Below, in pieces: positions 50,960 to 60,198 of a stretch of 64,000 nucleotides of DNA. Numbering within the stretch: the first letter of the stretch is position 1; every line of letters begins with the position of its first letter. The stretch lies in assembly GCA_016699695.1 (NCBI GenBank), contig CP065006.1, positions 1,426,001 to 1,490,000 of the forward strand, in the 5' to 3' direction. Position numbers and translations under genes: made by a program. The notes beneath the pieces are model-generated. The model ran no database searches and was not told where the DNA came from. It saw only the letters and a program-made list of their open reading frames with translations. This DNA comes from Bacteroidota bacterium. GTDB taxonomy: Bacteria; Bacteroidota; Bacteroidia; Bacteroidales; UBA10428.

Positions 50960-51846
50960 GGTTGTTCTGTTGACGACAAAGGATATCCAAATACTTGCAT
51001 ATCAAGCAGACTATAGTCTTTCATTATCCGCTGGTTCGATTTCGCGTATTGTCTGCAGAAGTCGTTTAAATAGCGCTTTGCCTTTGGGGGAATCTCCTGT
51101 CTGCTGCCTTTCCCCTCGCGCGAAGTATATACCCCTGGCAAATGAAAATAATAATGTTTAAAGGGAATGCCATAACGGGTAAAATGATTAAGCCCACGGT
51201 AAAGTACAAGCTGGTCCGGAGACAAACCGCGGTTTAATGGCCTTTCGGATGGCAGGGAGCCCTCGATCGTGAAGCCAAAATCGGTATTCATTTTAGATAG
51301 AAATTCATTCGGATTCTGACGAAACGATTCATACAAATACACATGCATCCTTTCTTTGCCCACTTTATTCGAAAGGTACTCAAGATAGGGTTCGAAATTG
51401 GCAAACAAGGGCGAAAAAAGAAACAGTTCTTCGAGCCTGTTGGCTGGGTTCAGGAAGCGCCTCAGCGAATAGGTGCCCCCTTTTTTTATATACTGCGAAT
51501 AGAGCGAAAAAATAAAGTGAGACTGCTTCCGCAAAAAAACCACATATTCCGCTTTGGGAAAAAGGCTTACCAGCCGGTCGATGGATTCGCTATAGAACCA
51601 ATGGTTCACCTGGCCGCCCCGGATGTTGCCGGTAATCATTTCTTCGGAAATGATTATATTTTGATTACGGGGAAGCTTAGATAAAAATTCGTTGTGTTTA
51701 AAAGTCAGGGGCGATTCGTGAAAAAGCGAGGGGTTTAGTATCTTTCGAGTCAGAAAGGTGTAATTACTCACCTGTGGAAAATACACCTGCTGCAACCAGG
51801 TGCTTGCAGTACGCGGAAAACCAATATGTACAACGATTTTTGCCAC
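50956..51846 (-). CDS. Sulfotransferase family protein (third)
   Basis: This 296-residue protein has the PAPS loop VHIGFPRTASTWLQQVYFP at residues 5-23 and the 3' site YVVFLRKQSHFIFSLYSQYI. VYLYESFRQNPNEFLSKM near residue 180 is the usual late helix. It heads the three-gene minus-strand cassette. Its start lies only 14 bp from the divergent glycosyltransferase at 51861, so the promoters must lie within the opposite coding regions. Confidence 0.82.
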   Translation of the reverse strand: MAKIVVHIGFPRTASTWLQQVYFPQVSNYTFLTRKILNPSLFHESPLTFKHNEFLSKLPRNQNIIISEEMITGNIRGGQVNHWFYSESIDRLVSLFPKAEYVVFLRKQSHFIFSLYSQYIKKGGTYSLRRFLNPANRLEELFLFSPLFANFEPYLEYLSNKVGKERMHVYLYESFRQNPNEFLSKMNTDFGFTIEGSLPSERPLNRGLSPDQLVLYRGLNHFTRYGIPFKHYYFHLPGVYTSREGKGSRQEIPPKAKRYLNDFCRQYAKSNQRIMKDYSLLDMQVFGYPLSSTEQP

Positions 51847-51860
51847 CCGATGCCAAAGAT

Positions 51861-52700
51861 ATGAAGTTTGTTGCGCCTAAAATACAACAAAAGCGCTGCC
51901 TTGCCACCATCAGCAGCAAAGATTATTGGCCGGGAACCCGGCAGATGATCAAAAGCTTTATGCATTATAACCCCTGGTTCACGGGCGATATCCTCATTCT
52001 TACAGAAGATAGCCTTCCACCAACAGGCTTTCAAAACCACACTGTTCGCTTTCAGGCACCCTCGGCGGAATTGATAGAAAAAATTGAATCGCTATGTCAG
52101 GCCATTCCATGCTACCACACAATTAGACCCCGCTTTTTTGTGCTCGATTTATTTCTTCCCTCTTCTTATGAAGAAATCCTTTACATCGACAGCGACATCC
52201 TGTTTACTGCCGCCATTGAACCGGAGCTGCTTTTTGCCCATGACATTTCGATGGTGCCCGACCCCTGGCATTTTAGAGGATTTAGGCGTAGGAGAAGCAA
52301 CTTACAAAAAATACCATCAGAAATGGCCGGGCTCGATTGCTACCCTACTTTTTTCAACTCAGGGTTGATTTGTGTCCGCTATCCCCTTTTTTCGCCTGAA
52401 ACACACCGGGGCTTGCTTCAAAAGGTCGATTCCGGTTTCCTGGGCCAACTGGAAGATTGCCTTGCCGACGAGCCAATTCTGAACTCCTATTTCGAAGGAA
52501 AAATAAATGCTTTGCCGCTGCATTATAACTGTCCGGTGCATCTGATCATGGAAGGGTTGGTCGAACAAACACCATCAGGACTTCACTTCACAGGAAAAAA
52601 CAAACCCTGGAAATGGAAATCGTGGTGGCGGCTTCCACTTAGGCGTCTTGCTTACCTCAACTTTCTGATGTTATGGATTACCCGCAGAACCCTCATTTGA
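51861..52700 (+). CDS. GT8-like glycosyltransferase
   Basis: This 279-residue GT-A protein has a clear DxD in EILYIDSDILFTAAIEPELL. FFNSGLICVRYPLFSP and LADEPILNSYFEGKI follow, the latter resembling the acceptor-site region of GT8-type enzymes. HYNCPVHLIMEG and LHFTGKNKPWKWKSWW (HxxGxxKPW) are strong GT8 features. The start at 51861 (MKFVAPKIQQKR) is chosen. An in-frame ATG at 51774 would overlap the divergent sulfotransferase by 73 bp. It is the last gene of the glycan cluster. Confidence 0.85.
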   Translation: MKFVAPKIQQKRCLATISSKDYWPGTRQMIKSFMHYNPWFTGDILILTEDSLPPTGFQNHTVRFQAPSAELIEKIESLCQAIPCYHTIRPRFFVLDLFLPSSYEEILYIDSDILFTAAIEPELLFAHDISMVPDPWHFRGFRRRRSNLQKIPSEMAGLDCYPTFFNSGLICVRYPLFSPETHRGLLQKVDSGFLGQLEDCLADEPILNSYFEGKINALPLHYNCPVHLIMEGLVEQTPSGLHFTGKNKPWKWKSWWRLPLRRLAYLNFLMLWITRRTLI

Positions 52701-52855
52701 CCAACGTGTTGCACAGTGTATAAAAACACTTTAATCCCTGGCAGGATGCATTTTGTCAAAACAATACATTTACAGGAAAACACACACTATATTTGCTGTA
52801 TAAAGCCCGAAAGATGTATCTTTAAGTGATCATGCTGTAAATGCATAAACATTGA

Positions 52856-52863
52856 TAGGTTTG
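52856..52863 (+). promoter_or_regulatory. -7 element for the SprB-repeat protein
   Basis: TAGGTTTG matches TAnnTTTG 36 bp before the start codon at 52899. A second match, TATATTTG, lies at 52788-52795. No convincing -33 is present for either. Confidence 0.4.
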
Positions 52864-52898
52864 CACCGTTTAAAAAACACATTTTAATCTACACGATT

Positions 52899-55800
52899 AT
52901 GAAAGCTTTGACATTCCGTCTGGGTATTCTTTCCGCATCGCTTCTGCTTTTTTCAAGCTTTTTGCAGGCACAAGGCTGGCAATACAGCCAGCATTTGTCG
53001 GTTGCTGAATACAAAGCAGAGACCCGCGGCTTAACGCTCGACAGCGACACCAACCTTTACATGACCGCTTTCTACAGACCTGTCACCGGCGACTCCGCCA
53101 CCCTTGTTGGTCCGCATGGAGAAAAACGTTACCCCACTGCCGGTAACCAGGATATTTTACTGTTGAAGTTTACGCCCGAAGGCGATACCCTCTGGACACG
53201 GCGCATATTCGGTACACAGAGCGATTACCCGAGGGAGGTAGCCCTGGACAACAGCAATAATCCTTACCTGGCAGGTATTTACCTGCGTTCGACACTTACC
53301 ATTCAGGACCAGGTGCTGCCTAACCCTACAGACACAGGGTATGATATCTTTCTGGCTCGCTATACCAGCAGCGGGGGCAATGGATTTGCCCGTCGCGTGG
53401 CATGGGGACCATTGGATGATGAGGTAGATAAAATTGCCCTCGATGCAGCCAACAATGTGTATATGACAGGAACTTTCTACAACACCCTCTTTTTCGAGGG
53501 TGATACGCTTACCACGCCGACTGCTGTAGAAAAGTACATTTTTATTGCCAAGTTTAAGCCCAATGGCGATTTTATTTGGGCCAAATCACTACCCTTGTCT
53601 ACCACAACCGGAGACTTGCTGGATATTGCAGTCCACAACCTCAATGAAATATATGTAAGCGGTTTTTTTAAAGGTACCCTCGATTTTGGAGACACCCTGC
53701 TTACCAGTGCGGGTAGCGCAGATGATATTGTATTGGCTAAAATGGACAGCACCGGCACCTTTAGCTGGGCGCGCCGTGCCGGCACCAATGGTTTGGCCGA
53801 CAGGGCCAATGGACTGACTACCGATGCGGAAGGATCGGTTTACATTACAGGCTATTTTAATGATACAGCAGATTTCTCTGGCACAGAAATTATATCCCTT
53901 GGCTTCTCAGATATCTTTTTAGCCAAATATAACAATTCCGGCAGCCTGCAATGGGTCTCCCGCAATGGTGCAGCAGGTACCGATATTGCCTATGGTGCTA
54001 AAATCCGCGAAAACCTGTTGCAAACCACTGGCAATTTTGCGGGCACCGTTACATTTAACAACAAGACGTTAACTACAGAGTCCATAGCTAACCGAAATGC
54101 AGGTTTTTTTGTATACGACCTGGATGGAAACCCCATTACTGCGCAGGATGTACCAGCAAGCACTTCCCTTGAAGACCGGGGCGAATACATTGAATTTGAC
54201 CCTGCAGGCAACACTTACATAGCAGGCTGGTTTCGCTCGAACAACCTTTACCTTGGGGCCGATACCCTTATAAAAGGAACCATTATATTAGACTCTGTAT
54301 CCAACGCTTTTCTGGCTAAATACGAGAATCCTTTCTCGGCTACCTTTTCGCAGCGCAACAACCCAATTTGCAATGGTATACCTACCGGCTCGCTGGTGGC
54401 TACCACCTATTTTGGCACCGCACCCTACCAGTATGAATGGAGCCCCAATGTGAGCAGTTATACCGACTCGCTGGCAACCAACCTGGGTGCCGGCAGTTAT
54501 TGGGTAAAAGTTAAAGATGCCCTGGGCGATTCGGTACAAATCAGTACCTCCCTCACCCAACCTGCGGCCATTGTCATCACCACCGACTCCACCAACATCG
54601 CTTGCCACGACAGCCTTACCGGCACCCTCAGTGCAAGTGCTACAGGTGGAACCGGTACTTTGACTTATGCCTGGACAGGGGGCAATTCTCAAGCAGGCAA
54701 CCTGCCCAGCCAAACAGGACTCGAGCCTGCAAAATATTTCGTCACCGTTACCGATGCAAACAGTTGTGTGGCTGTCGACTCTGTGATCTTAACCCAGCCC
54801 GAGGCCATCACCTTCGGTCCGGTAACCACCGTGATTGAATCGCCCTATCTGGCATTTAATGGCAAAATATTCACAAGTCCGCAAGGCGGAACGCCGGCTT
54901 ACACCTTCCAGTGGGATTCGCTTGGAGTAATGTTGCCGGGCGAAACTTCCGATTCGCTCGTGAATCGTTCCGAAGGGTACTACACCCTTACCCTCACCGA
55001 TGCCAGCTTGTGTGTGGCCGATACCACTATCCTTCTTCCTGGTGAAACTTTTAGGGTCGATTTACAAACAATTAATAATGTTTCGTGCTATGGGCTAAGT
55101 AATGCTTCAGCCCTGGCAACCATTGTAAGTGGCAACAAAGGCGCTGCTGTAACTTATAGTTTTACCGACAGCCAGCTTAATCCGCTGGTTCCGGTCAATG
55201 ACAGCACAATCACCAATCTGGCTATTGGCTGGTACTATGTCACAGCCACCGAAACCGAAGGAGATTTGCGCACTGCCACCGACAGCCTGCTCATTACCCA
55301 ACCCGATAGCCTGGAGCTTAGCATGAGCAGCGATACAATAGCCTGTTTTGGCGACAGCACCGGTTTTATCAACCTTATGGTCGATGGTGGAACCATGCCC
55401 TATCAATTTCTTTGGTCTGACGGACAGATTACTCAATCAGCCATCGATTTGAAAGCCGGCTGGCATCAGGTATTGGTTACCGACCAGAATGGTTGTCAGG
55501 CCATCGATTCGATAGAAATCATCCAACGCGACAGCATTGCTATTGCAATCAGCGAGGTAGAACCTGTTAGTTGCTATGGCAGCGCCACTGGCATTCTGCA
55601 GGCCGATGTAAGCGGTGGGGTGGCTCCCTATGCCTATGATTGGAACCCCGGATTGCAAGACCAACCACAAATTCTTTACATTCCTGCCGGCGATTATTCT
55701 GTAAGCATCACCGACAATCTGGGGTGTATTCAAACAGGGAATTATACACTTGGGCAACCTTCGGTACTATTTATTCTTTCTGCCGACTCAAGCAATGTAA

Positions 55801-56723
55801 GCTGCTACGACAGTGAAGATGGTAGTCTGTCTGTAATCATGTCAGGTGGTACAGAACCCTATTCCTACAACTGGGGACCCTCGCTGCCCGATACCAACTT
55901 TATTGAAAACCTTTCCGCCCAAACTTACAACCTGGTAGTAACCGATGCCCTGGGTTGCACGAACGATTCGTTGCAGGCTATCATTCATCAACCGGCAACT
56001 GCCCTTGCTTTAAGTGAACAGATAACCAGCCATACCGACAACCTTTGTTTTGGCGATGCCGAAGGAATTTTAGAACTGCTGGCAACGGGTGGTTGGTCGG
56101 CCTATGAATACTCCATCGATTCCGTCAGTTGGCAAAGCGCTGCCCTTTTTGAAAACCTCATAGCCACTAACTATCGTGCTTTTGTGCGCGATGCCCAAGG
56201 CTGCACAGAAGAAATAGGCATCGAAATTACCGAGGCTCCTGAATTGATTATTAGCAACGAAAGTGTCGATGGTCGAACCATTGAAGTGCTGGCAACGGGG
56301 GGTACACCACCACTCGAGTATTGGCTTGACGGAACTGGTGCGCCCCAGAGTATAGGTACTTTCACCGACTTGCCCAACGGCACCTATTTTGTAGAAGTGA
56401 ACGATACCCATAATTGCGGCCCGGTGCGCTCTTCAGACCTGGTGGTCAATGCCATTAGTATCGACAATCATACCCTGGAAAATGTGAATGCTTATCCCAA
56501 TCCTTCAAAAGGGTTGGTGTACCTTAATCTTTCGAACCTTTCCGAAAATCAGTATGTAGTGGAATTGTTCAACGTCAACGGCAAAAGGGTATGGGCAAGA
56601 AATTATGAAGGCCTATCTGGCACAGAGAAATTAATAGAATTGAATCTAAAAGGCATACCCCCCGGAGTTTACATGTTGAAGGTAAACCATATTACACTCA
56701 GCAACAAGCTGGTGATGGAATAA
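52899..56723 (+). CDS. Giant T9SS cargo with SBBP-type propeller and SprB repeats, type A C-terminal domain
   Basis: This 1274-residue protein has signal peptide LGILSASLLLFSSFLQAQ. Residues ~35-480 hold SBBP-type beta-propeller repeats (for example LALDAANNVYMTGTFYN-like blocks and GLTTDAEGSVYITGYFND). Residues ~485-1190 contain about nine SprB-like repeats. Each carries a Cys/Ser start and GGTxPYxYxW and LxAGxYxVxVTDxxGC patterns (SGGVAPYAYDWNPG, SGGTEPYSYNWGPS). The last ~80 residues (NVNAYPNPSKGLVYLNL, VELFNVNGKRVW, PPGVYMLKV) are a type A T9SS sorting domain, expected to be cleaved on export and linked to a surface glycan. It lies next to the glycan cluster. Confidence 0.9.
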   Translation: MKALTFRLGILSASLLLFSSFLQAQGWQYSQHLSVAEYKAETRGLTLDSDTNLYMTAFYRPVTGDSATLVGPHGEKRYPTAGNQDILLLKFTPEGDTLWTRRIFGTQSDYPREVALDNSNNPYLAGIYLRSTLTIQDQVLPNPTDTGYDIFLARYTSSGGNGFARRVAWGPLDDEVDKIALDAANNVYMTGTFYNTLFFEGDTLTTPTAVEKYIFIAKFKPNGDFIWAKSLPLSTTTGDLLDIAVHNLNEIYVSGFFKGTLDFGDTLLTSAGSADDIVLAKMDSTGTFSWARRAGTNGLADRANGLTTDAEGSVYITGYFNDTADFSGTEIISLGFSDIFLAKYNNSGSLQWVSRNGAAGTDIAYGAKIRENLLQTTGNFAGTVTFNNKTLTTESIANRNAGFFVYDLDGNPITAQDVPASTSLEDRGEYIEFDPAGNTYIAGWFRSNNLYLGADTLIKGTIILDSVSNAFLAKYENPFSATFSQRNNPICNGIPTGSLVATTYFGTAPYQYEWSPNVSSYTDSLATNLGAGSYWVKVKDALGDSVQISTSLTQPAAIVITTDSTNIACHDSLTGTLSASATGGTGTLTYAWTGGNSQAGNLPSQTGLEPAKYFVTVTDANSCVAVDSVILTQPEAITFGPVTTVIESPYLAFNGKIFTSPQGGTPAYTFQWDSLGVMLPGETSDSLVNRSEGYYTLTLTDASLCVADTTILLPGETFRVDLQTINNVSCYGLSNASALATIVSGNKGAAVTYSFTDSQLNPLVPVNDSTITNLAIGWYYVTATETEGDLRTATDSLLITQPDSLELSMSSDTIACFGDSTGFINLMVDGGTMPYQFLWSDGQITQSAIDLKAGWHQVLVTDQNGCQAIDSIEIIQRDSIAIAISEVEPVSCYGSATGILQADVSGGVAPYAYDWNPGLQDQPQILYIPAGDYSVSITDNLGCIQTGNYTLGQPSVLFILSADSSNVSCYDSEDGSLSVIMSGGTEPYSYNWGPSLPDTNFIENLSAQTYNLVVTDALGCTNDSLQAIIHQPATALALSEQITSHTDNLCFGDAEGILELLATGGWSAYEYSIDSVSWQSAALFENLIATNYRAFVRDAQGCTEEIGIEITEAPELIISNESVDGRTIEVLATGGTPPLEYWLDGTGAPQSIGTFTDLPNGTYFVEVNDTHNCGPVRSSDLVVNAISIDNHTLENVNAYPNPSKGLVYLNLSNLSENQYVVELFNVNGKRVWARNYEGLSGTEKLIELNLKGIPPGVYMLKVNHITLSNKLVME

Positions 56724-56735
56724 AAAAACCGCAAG

Positions 56736-56769
56736 AGGCAGTCACGACAAATGGCTGCCTTTCTTTTTT
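56736..56769 (+). terminator. Terminator after the SprB-repeat gene
   Basis: A 9-bp stem (56736-56744 with 56752-56760, one wobble) and 7-nt loop is followed by TTCTTTTTT. Confidence 0.82.
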
Positions 56770-56783
56770 CCTCTTTGCTAAAA

Positions 56784-56815
56784 TTTCGGCTTCTTGGCAG
56801 TATTTTATATGTTTG
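56784..56815 (+). promoter_or_regulatory. Promoter for purD
   Basis: TATGTTTG (56808-56815) is a perfect -7, with TTTC 20 bp upstream as -33. The start codon at 56832 is 16 bp downstream, implying a very short leader. Confidence 0.5.
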
Positions 56816-56831
56816 CAAAAATTTTGTGTAC

Positions 56832-58112
56832 ATGAATATCCTACTTATCGGATCGGGTGGCCGCGAACATGCCCTGGCCTGGAAAATGGCCCAAAGCCCC
56901 AGGCTAAATAAGCTATACATCGCTCCTGGTAATGCCGGCACCTCCGAAATTGGCACCAACGTAGCGCTCGAGACAAACCAATTCGAGGCCATCGGTCAAT
57001 TTGTGCTGAGCAATCAGGTTGACCTTGTAATTGTAGGTCCCGAAGATCCTTTGGTAAAAGGTATCCGGAATTATTTCGAAGAAAGTCCGTCACTGAAATT
57101 CATTCCCGTAATCGGTCCATCTGCAGAAGGTGCCAGGCTTGAAGGAAGCAAAGAGTTTGCAAAAGAATTTATGGTTCGCCATCGTATTCCCACAGCCGGC
57201 TATTTATCAGTAACTAAGCAAAATATTGAAAAAGGACTGGCTTTTCTCGATAAGCTCCAGCCGCCATTTGTGCTTAAAGCCGATGGTCTGGCTGCCGGAA
57301 AAGGTGTGCTTATACTCTCAGACAGAGACGAGGCCAAACGCGAATTAACGGCCATGCTCGGAGGGATGTTTGGTATGGCAAGCGAGAAAGTAGTCATCGA
57401 AGAATTTCTCGATGGCATCGAAATGTCGGCCTTTGCCATTACCGATGGCATCAGTTATAAAATACTGCCCGAGGCAAAAGACTACAAACGAATTGGCGAA
57501 GGCGATACAGGCTTGAATACCGGCGGTATGGGCTGCGTGTCTCCAGTTCCTTTTGCAGGGGAAGAATTTATGAAAAAAGTGGAAGATCGTGTGATACGCC
57601 CCACCATCGAAGGTTTGAAACGAGACGGCATTGCCTATAACGGATTTCTCTTTTTTGGACTTATGAACATAAAAGGTGAACCCTTTGTAATAGAATACAA
57701 CGTGCGCATGGGCGATCCGGAAACCGAAGTGATAATGCCCCGCCTGAAAACCGACCTTGTAGAGGTATTCGAAGCGGTGGCACATAAACGACTGAACGAT
57801 GTTCGGGTCGAAATAATACCAGAAACGTGTGCCACAGTAATGCTGGTTTCGGGAGGCTATCCGGGCGAATACCAGAAAGGCAAAGAAATAAGCCATTTCG
57901 AAAAAACTTCTGACTGCCTTGTATTTCATGCCGGCACTCGTCGCGAAAACCAAAAAGTGTTTACCCATGGAGGTCGAGTACTGGCCATAAGTGGTCTGGG
58001 AAAAAATCTCGACGAAGCCCTGCAAAAAGCATATGACAATGCCAATATTATCGATTTCGAGGGAAAATACTTTCGTCGGGATATTGGTCTCGACCTGAAA
58101 GCCTATATTTAA
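56832..58112 (+). CDS. purD: Phosphoribosylamine-glycine ligase
   Basis: PurD joins glycine to phosphoribosylamine in purine synthesis using ATP. The 426-residue ATP-grasp protein starts MNILLIGSGGREHALAWKM. The phosphate-binding loop is FVLKADGLAAGKGVLI, and GDTGLNTGGMGCVSPVPF and FVIEYNVRMGDPETEV are family hallmarks. The frame is open 81 bp further upstream, but the promoter lies inside that part, so 56832 is the start. nadB follows by 33 bp and may be co-transcribed. Confidence 0.97.
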   Translation: MNILLIGSGGREHALAWKMAQSPRLNKLYIAPGNAGTSEIGTNVALETNQFEAIGQFVLSNQVDLVIVGPEDPLVKGIRNYFEESPSLKFIPVIGPSAEGARLEGSKEFAKEFMVRHRIPTAGYLSVTKQNIEKGLAFLDKLQPPFVLKADGLAAGKGVLILSDRDEAKRELTAMLGGMFGMASEKVVIEEFLDGIEMSAFAITDGISYKILPEAKDYKRIGEGDTGLNTGGMGCVSPVPFAGEEFMKKVEDRVIRPTIEGLKRDGIAYNGFLFFGLMNIKGEPFVIEYNVRMGDPETEVIMPRLKTDLVEVFEAVAHKRLNDVRVEIIPETCATVMLVSGGYPGEYQKGKEISHFEKTSDCLVFHAGTRRENQKVFTHGGRVLAISGLGKNLDEALQKAYDNANIIDFEGKYFRRDIGLDLKAYI

Positions 58113-58145
58113 TCACCTGCTTTTCCGGATTTAGTAACTAACTTC

Positions 58146-59738
58146 ATGGCAATGAAAAAATACTACGATTTTCTGGTAATAGGTTCGGGGCTTGCTGGTC
58201 TTAGTTTTGCCCTGAAAGTAGCCGGCAAGGGAAAAGTGGCCATTGTCACAAAAAACAGACTGAGCGTAACTAATACTTCCTATGCCCAGGGAGGCATTGC
58301 GGCCGTAATGTATGCTCCCGACGATACCGAAAAACACATCAAGGATACACTGATAGCCGGCGATGGTCTATGCAACGAAGAGATAGTGCGCATGGTGGTT
58401 AGCGAAGCCCCCAAACAAATTGAAGAACTTATTCGCTGGGGAACAGAATTCGACCGCGCACAAAATGGACTGTTCGATCTGGCCAAAGAGGGCGGACACA
58501 GCGAACATCGTATTTTACATCATAAAGACAATACCGGTGCCGAAATTCAAAGGGCGCTTTCGGAGCAAGTGCGCAACCACCCTAATATCGATATTTTCGA
58601 AGACCATTTTGCTGTCGACATCATTACCCAGCACCACCTGGGTAAAGTGGTCAAACGCATCCATTCCGACATTGAATGCTATGGTGTGTATTGCACCGAG
58701 GTAAAAACTGGGAAAGTATTTACATTCCTGTCAAAAGTAACCATGATGGCAACGGGTGGATGTGGAAACCTCTACACTGCCACTACCAATCCTCCGGTGG
58801 CTACCGGCGATGGGGTAGCGATGGTTTACCGTGCCAAGGGTACCATCGAAAATATGGAGTTCTTTCAGTTTCACCCTACTTCGCTTTACAACCCTGGCGA
58901 AACACCCTCCTTCCTTATCACTGAGGCCATGCGTGGGTTTGGTGGAATATTGCGCACCCTCGATGGCGAAGATTTTATGTCGCATTACGATGCACGTGGT
59001 GCGCTGGCTCCCCGCGACATTGTGGCCCGTGCCATCGACAACGAGATGAAGGTGCGTGGCGATGATTTTGTGTACCTCGATTGCACCCACCTCGATGCCC
59101 AAAAGCTGATAGAGCATTTCCCGACCATACATGAAAAATGCCTGAGCCTTGGCATCGATATGACCAAAGATTACATTCCGGTTGTACCCGCTGCACATTA
59201 CTGTTGCGGAGGCATCAAAGTCGATAAAAATGGTTGTAGCTGGATAAACCGATTGTATGCAGCCGGTGAAACGGCCTCTACCGGCTTGCACGGGGCTAAC
59301 CGCTTAGCCTCCAATTCACTGATCGAAGCCATTGTTTTTGCCGACCGTGCTGCCAGGCATGCACTCGAAAATATCGATAAGTATGATTATTGCCAACAAA
59401 TAAAAGATTGGGACGATTCCGGAGTGAGTGCCCCCGAAGAGATGGTTCTGATCACACAAAATTACCGCGAACTGCAATACATTCTCAGTGCTTATGTGGG
59501 AATAGTGCGTTCAAACCTGCGTTTGCGCAGAGCACTCGACAGGCTTGAAATTATTTATCGCGAAACTGATGAGCTCTTTCGAAAAACTACCCTTTCGGTA
59601 GAGCTTTGCGAATTGCGTAACCTTATTCACGTAGGCTACCTGGTCATTAAAATGGCCACTCGCAGGGAAGAAAGCAGGGGACTGCACTACAACATCGACT
59701 ACCCGCCTGCAAAAAGACTAAAAGGAGGCCACCGTTAA
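58146..59738 (+). CDS. nadB: L-aspartate oxidase
   Basis: NadB oxidises L-aspartate to iminoaspartate for NAD synthesis. The 530-residue flavoprotein has the FAD-binding loop FLVIGSGLAGLSFALKVA. Other family blocks are TNTSYAQGGIAAV, EGGHSEHRILHHKDNTG, HCCGGIKV-like HYCCGGIKVDKNG, and TGLHGANRLASNSLIEAIVF. The C-terminal helical domain has ALDRLEIIY. The second Met (58152) is an equal start candidate. nadA and nadC are not in the window. Confidence 0.96.
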   Translation: MAMKKYYDFLVIGSGLAGLSFALKVAGKGKVAIVTKNRLSVTNTSYAQGGIAAVMYAPDDTEKHIKDTLIAGDGLCNEEIVRMVVSEAPKQIEELIRWGTEFDRAQNGLFDLAKEGGHSEHRILHHKDNTGAEIQRALSEQVRNHPNIDIFEDHFAVDIITQHHLGKVVKRIHSDIECYGVYCTEVKTGKVFTFLSKVTMMATGGCGNLYTATTNPPVATGDGVAMVYRAKGTIENMEFFQFHPTSLYNPGETPSFLITEAMRGFGGILRTLDGEDFMSHYDARGALAPRDIVARAIDNEMKVRGDDFVYLDCTHLDAQKLIEHFPTIHEKCLSLGIDMTKDYIPVVPAAHYCCGGIKVDKNGCSWINRLYAAGETASTGLHGANRLASNSLIEAIVFADRAARHALENIDKYDYCQQIKDWDDSGVSAPEEMVLITQNYRELQYILSAYVGIVRSNLRLRRALDRLEIIYRETDELFRKTTLSVELCELRNLIHVGYLVIKMATRREESRGLHYNIDYPPAKRLKGGHR

Positions 59739-59752
59739 TCTAACCGGTTGAT

Positions 59753-59935
59753 CTAGGCTCTGCACGGTTGCCAATAGCAGCGAATAGGTGATTCGATCAG
59801 ACCTTCTGACTTAAGAAGATTCATTGCTTTATCGGTTTCTTTTTTGTCCATTCCGGCGAGCTCAGCAATTTCACCTGCCTTCATGGGCTTGCCTGCTGAC
59901 TTCAAAACTTTTAAAACTTTTTCTTTTTTGTCCAT
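59753..59935 (-). CDS. Mini winged-helix protein (MarR-like, 60 residues)
   Basis: This 60-residue protein is a single winged-helix motif: VLKVLKSAGKPMKAGEIAEL and DKKETDKAMNLLKSEGLIE form the three helices. It ends with a short basic wing and a terminal Cys pair (CYWQPC). Similar mini-regulators occur in anaerobic bacteria and archaea from memory. It converges with nadB, whose stop is 14 bp away, and no terminator was recognised between them. It probably binds DNA as a dimer; targets are unknown. Confidence 0.75.
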   Translation of the reverse strand: MDKKEKVLKVLKSAGKPMKAGEIAELAGMDKKETDKAMNLLKSEGLIESPIRCYWQPCRA

Positions 59936-60198
59936 TGAATACTGTTTAATGGGTTAACAATAGTAATTGATCCTAATTTTTAGGTTGGTAACGTTTTGCA
60001 AACTCTAAAATACAAACCCCTATTGTCTTTTCCAACAACAAGCTCCAAATCGGATGTAAGCATCTTTTTAAAAAGATAATTTTTACTCTTATGTACATTT
60101 CAGTTTATTTCTTTATATTTAGTATTAATGACTTTGGGAAAAAACAGATCTTTCTGCAAAAATTTTCCGTTTAGAGCATGACTGCATAGAACGATTTT

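Noticed and set aside
54380..56450. Tandem DNA repeat array
   Set aside because: The repetition is at protein level (SprB repeats); the nucleotide copies have diverged too far to count as a DNA repeat array.
57345..58025. 226-codon open frame opposite purD
   Set aside because: It is the antisense shadow of a well-conserved gene, with composition (many His, Phe, Tyr) typical of such shadows.
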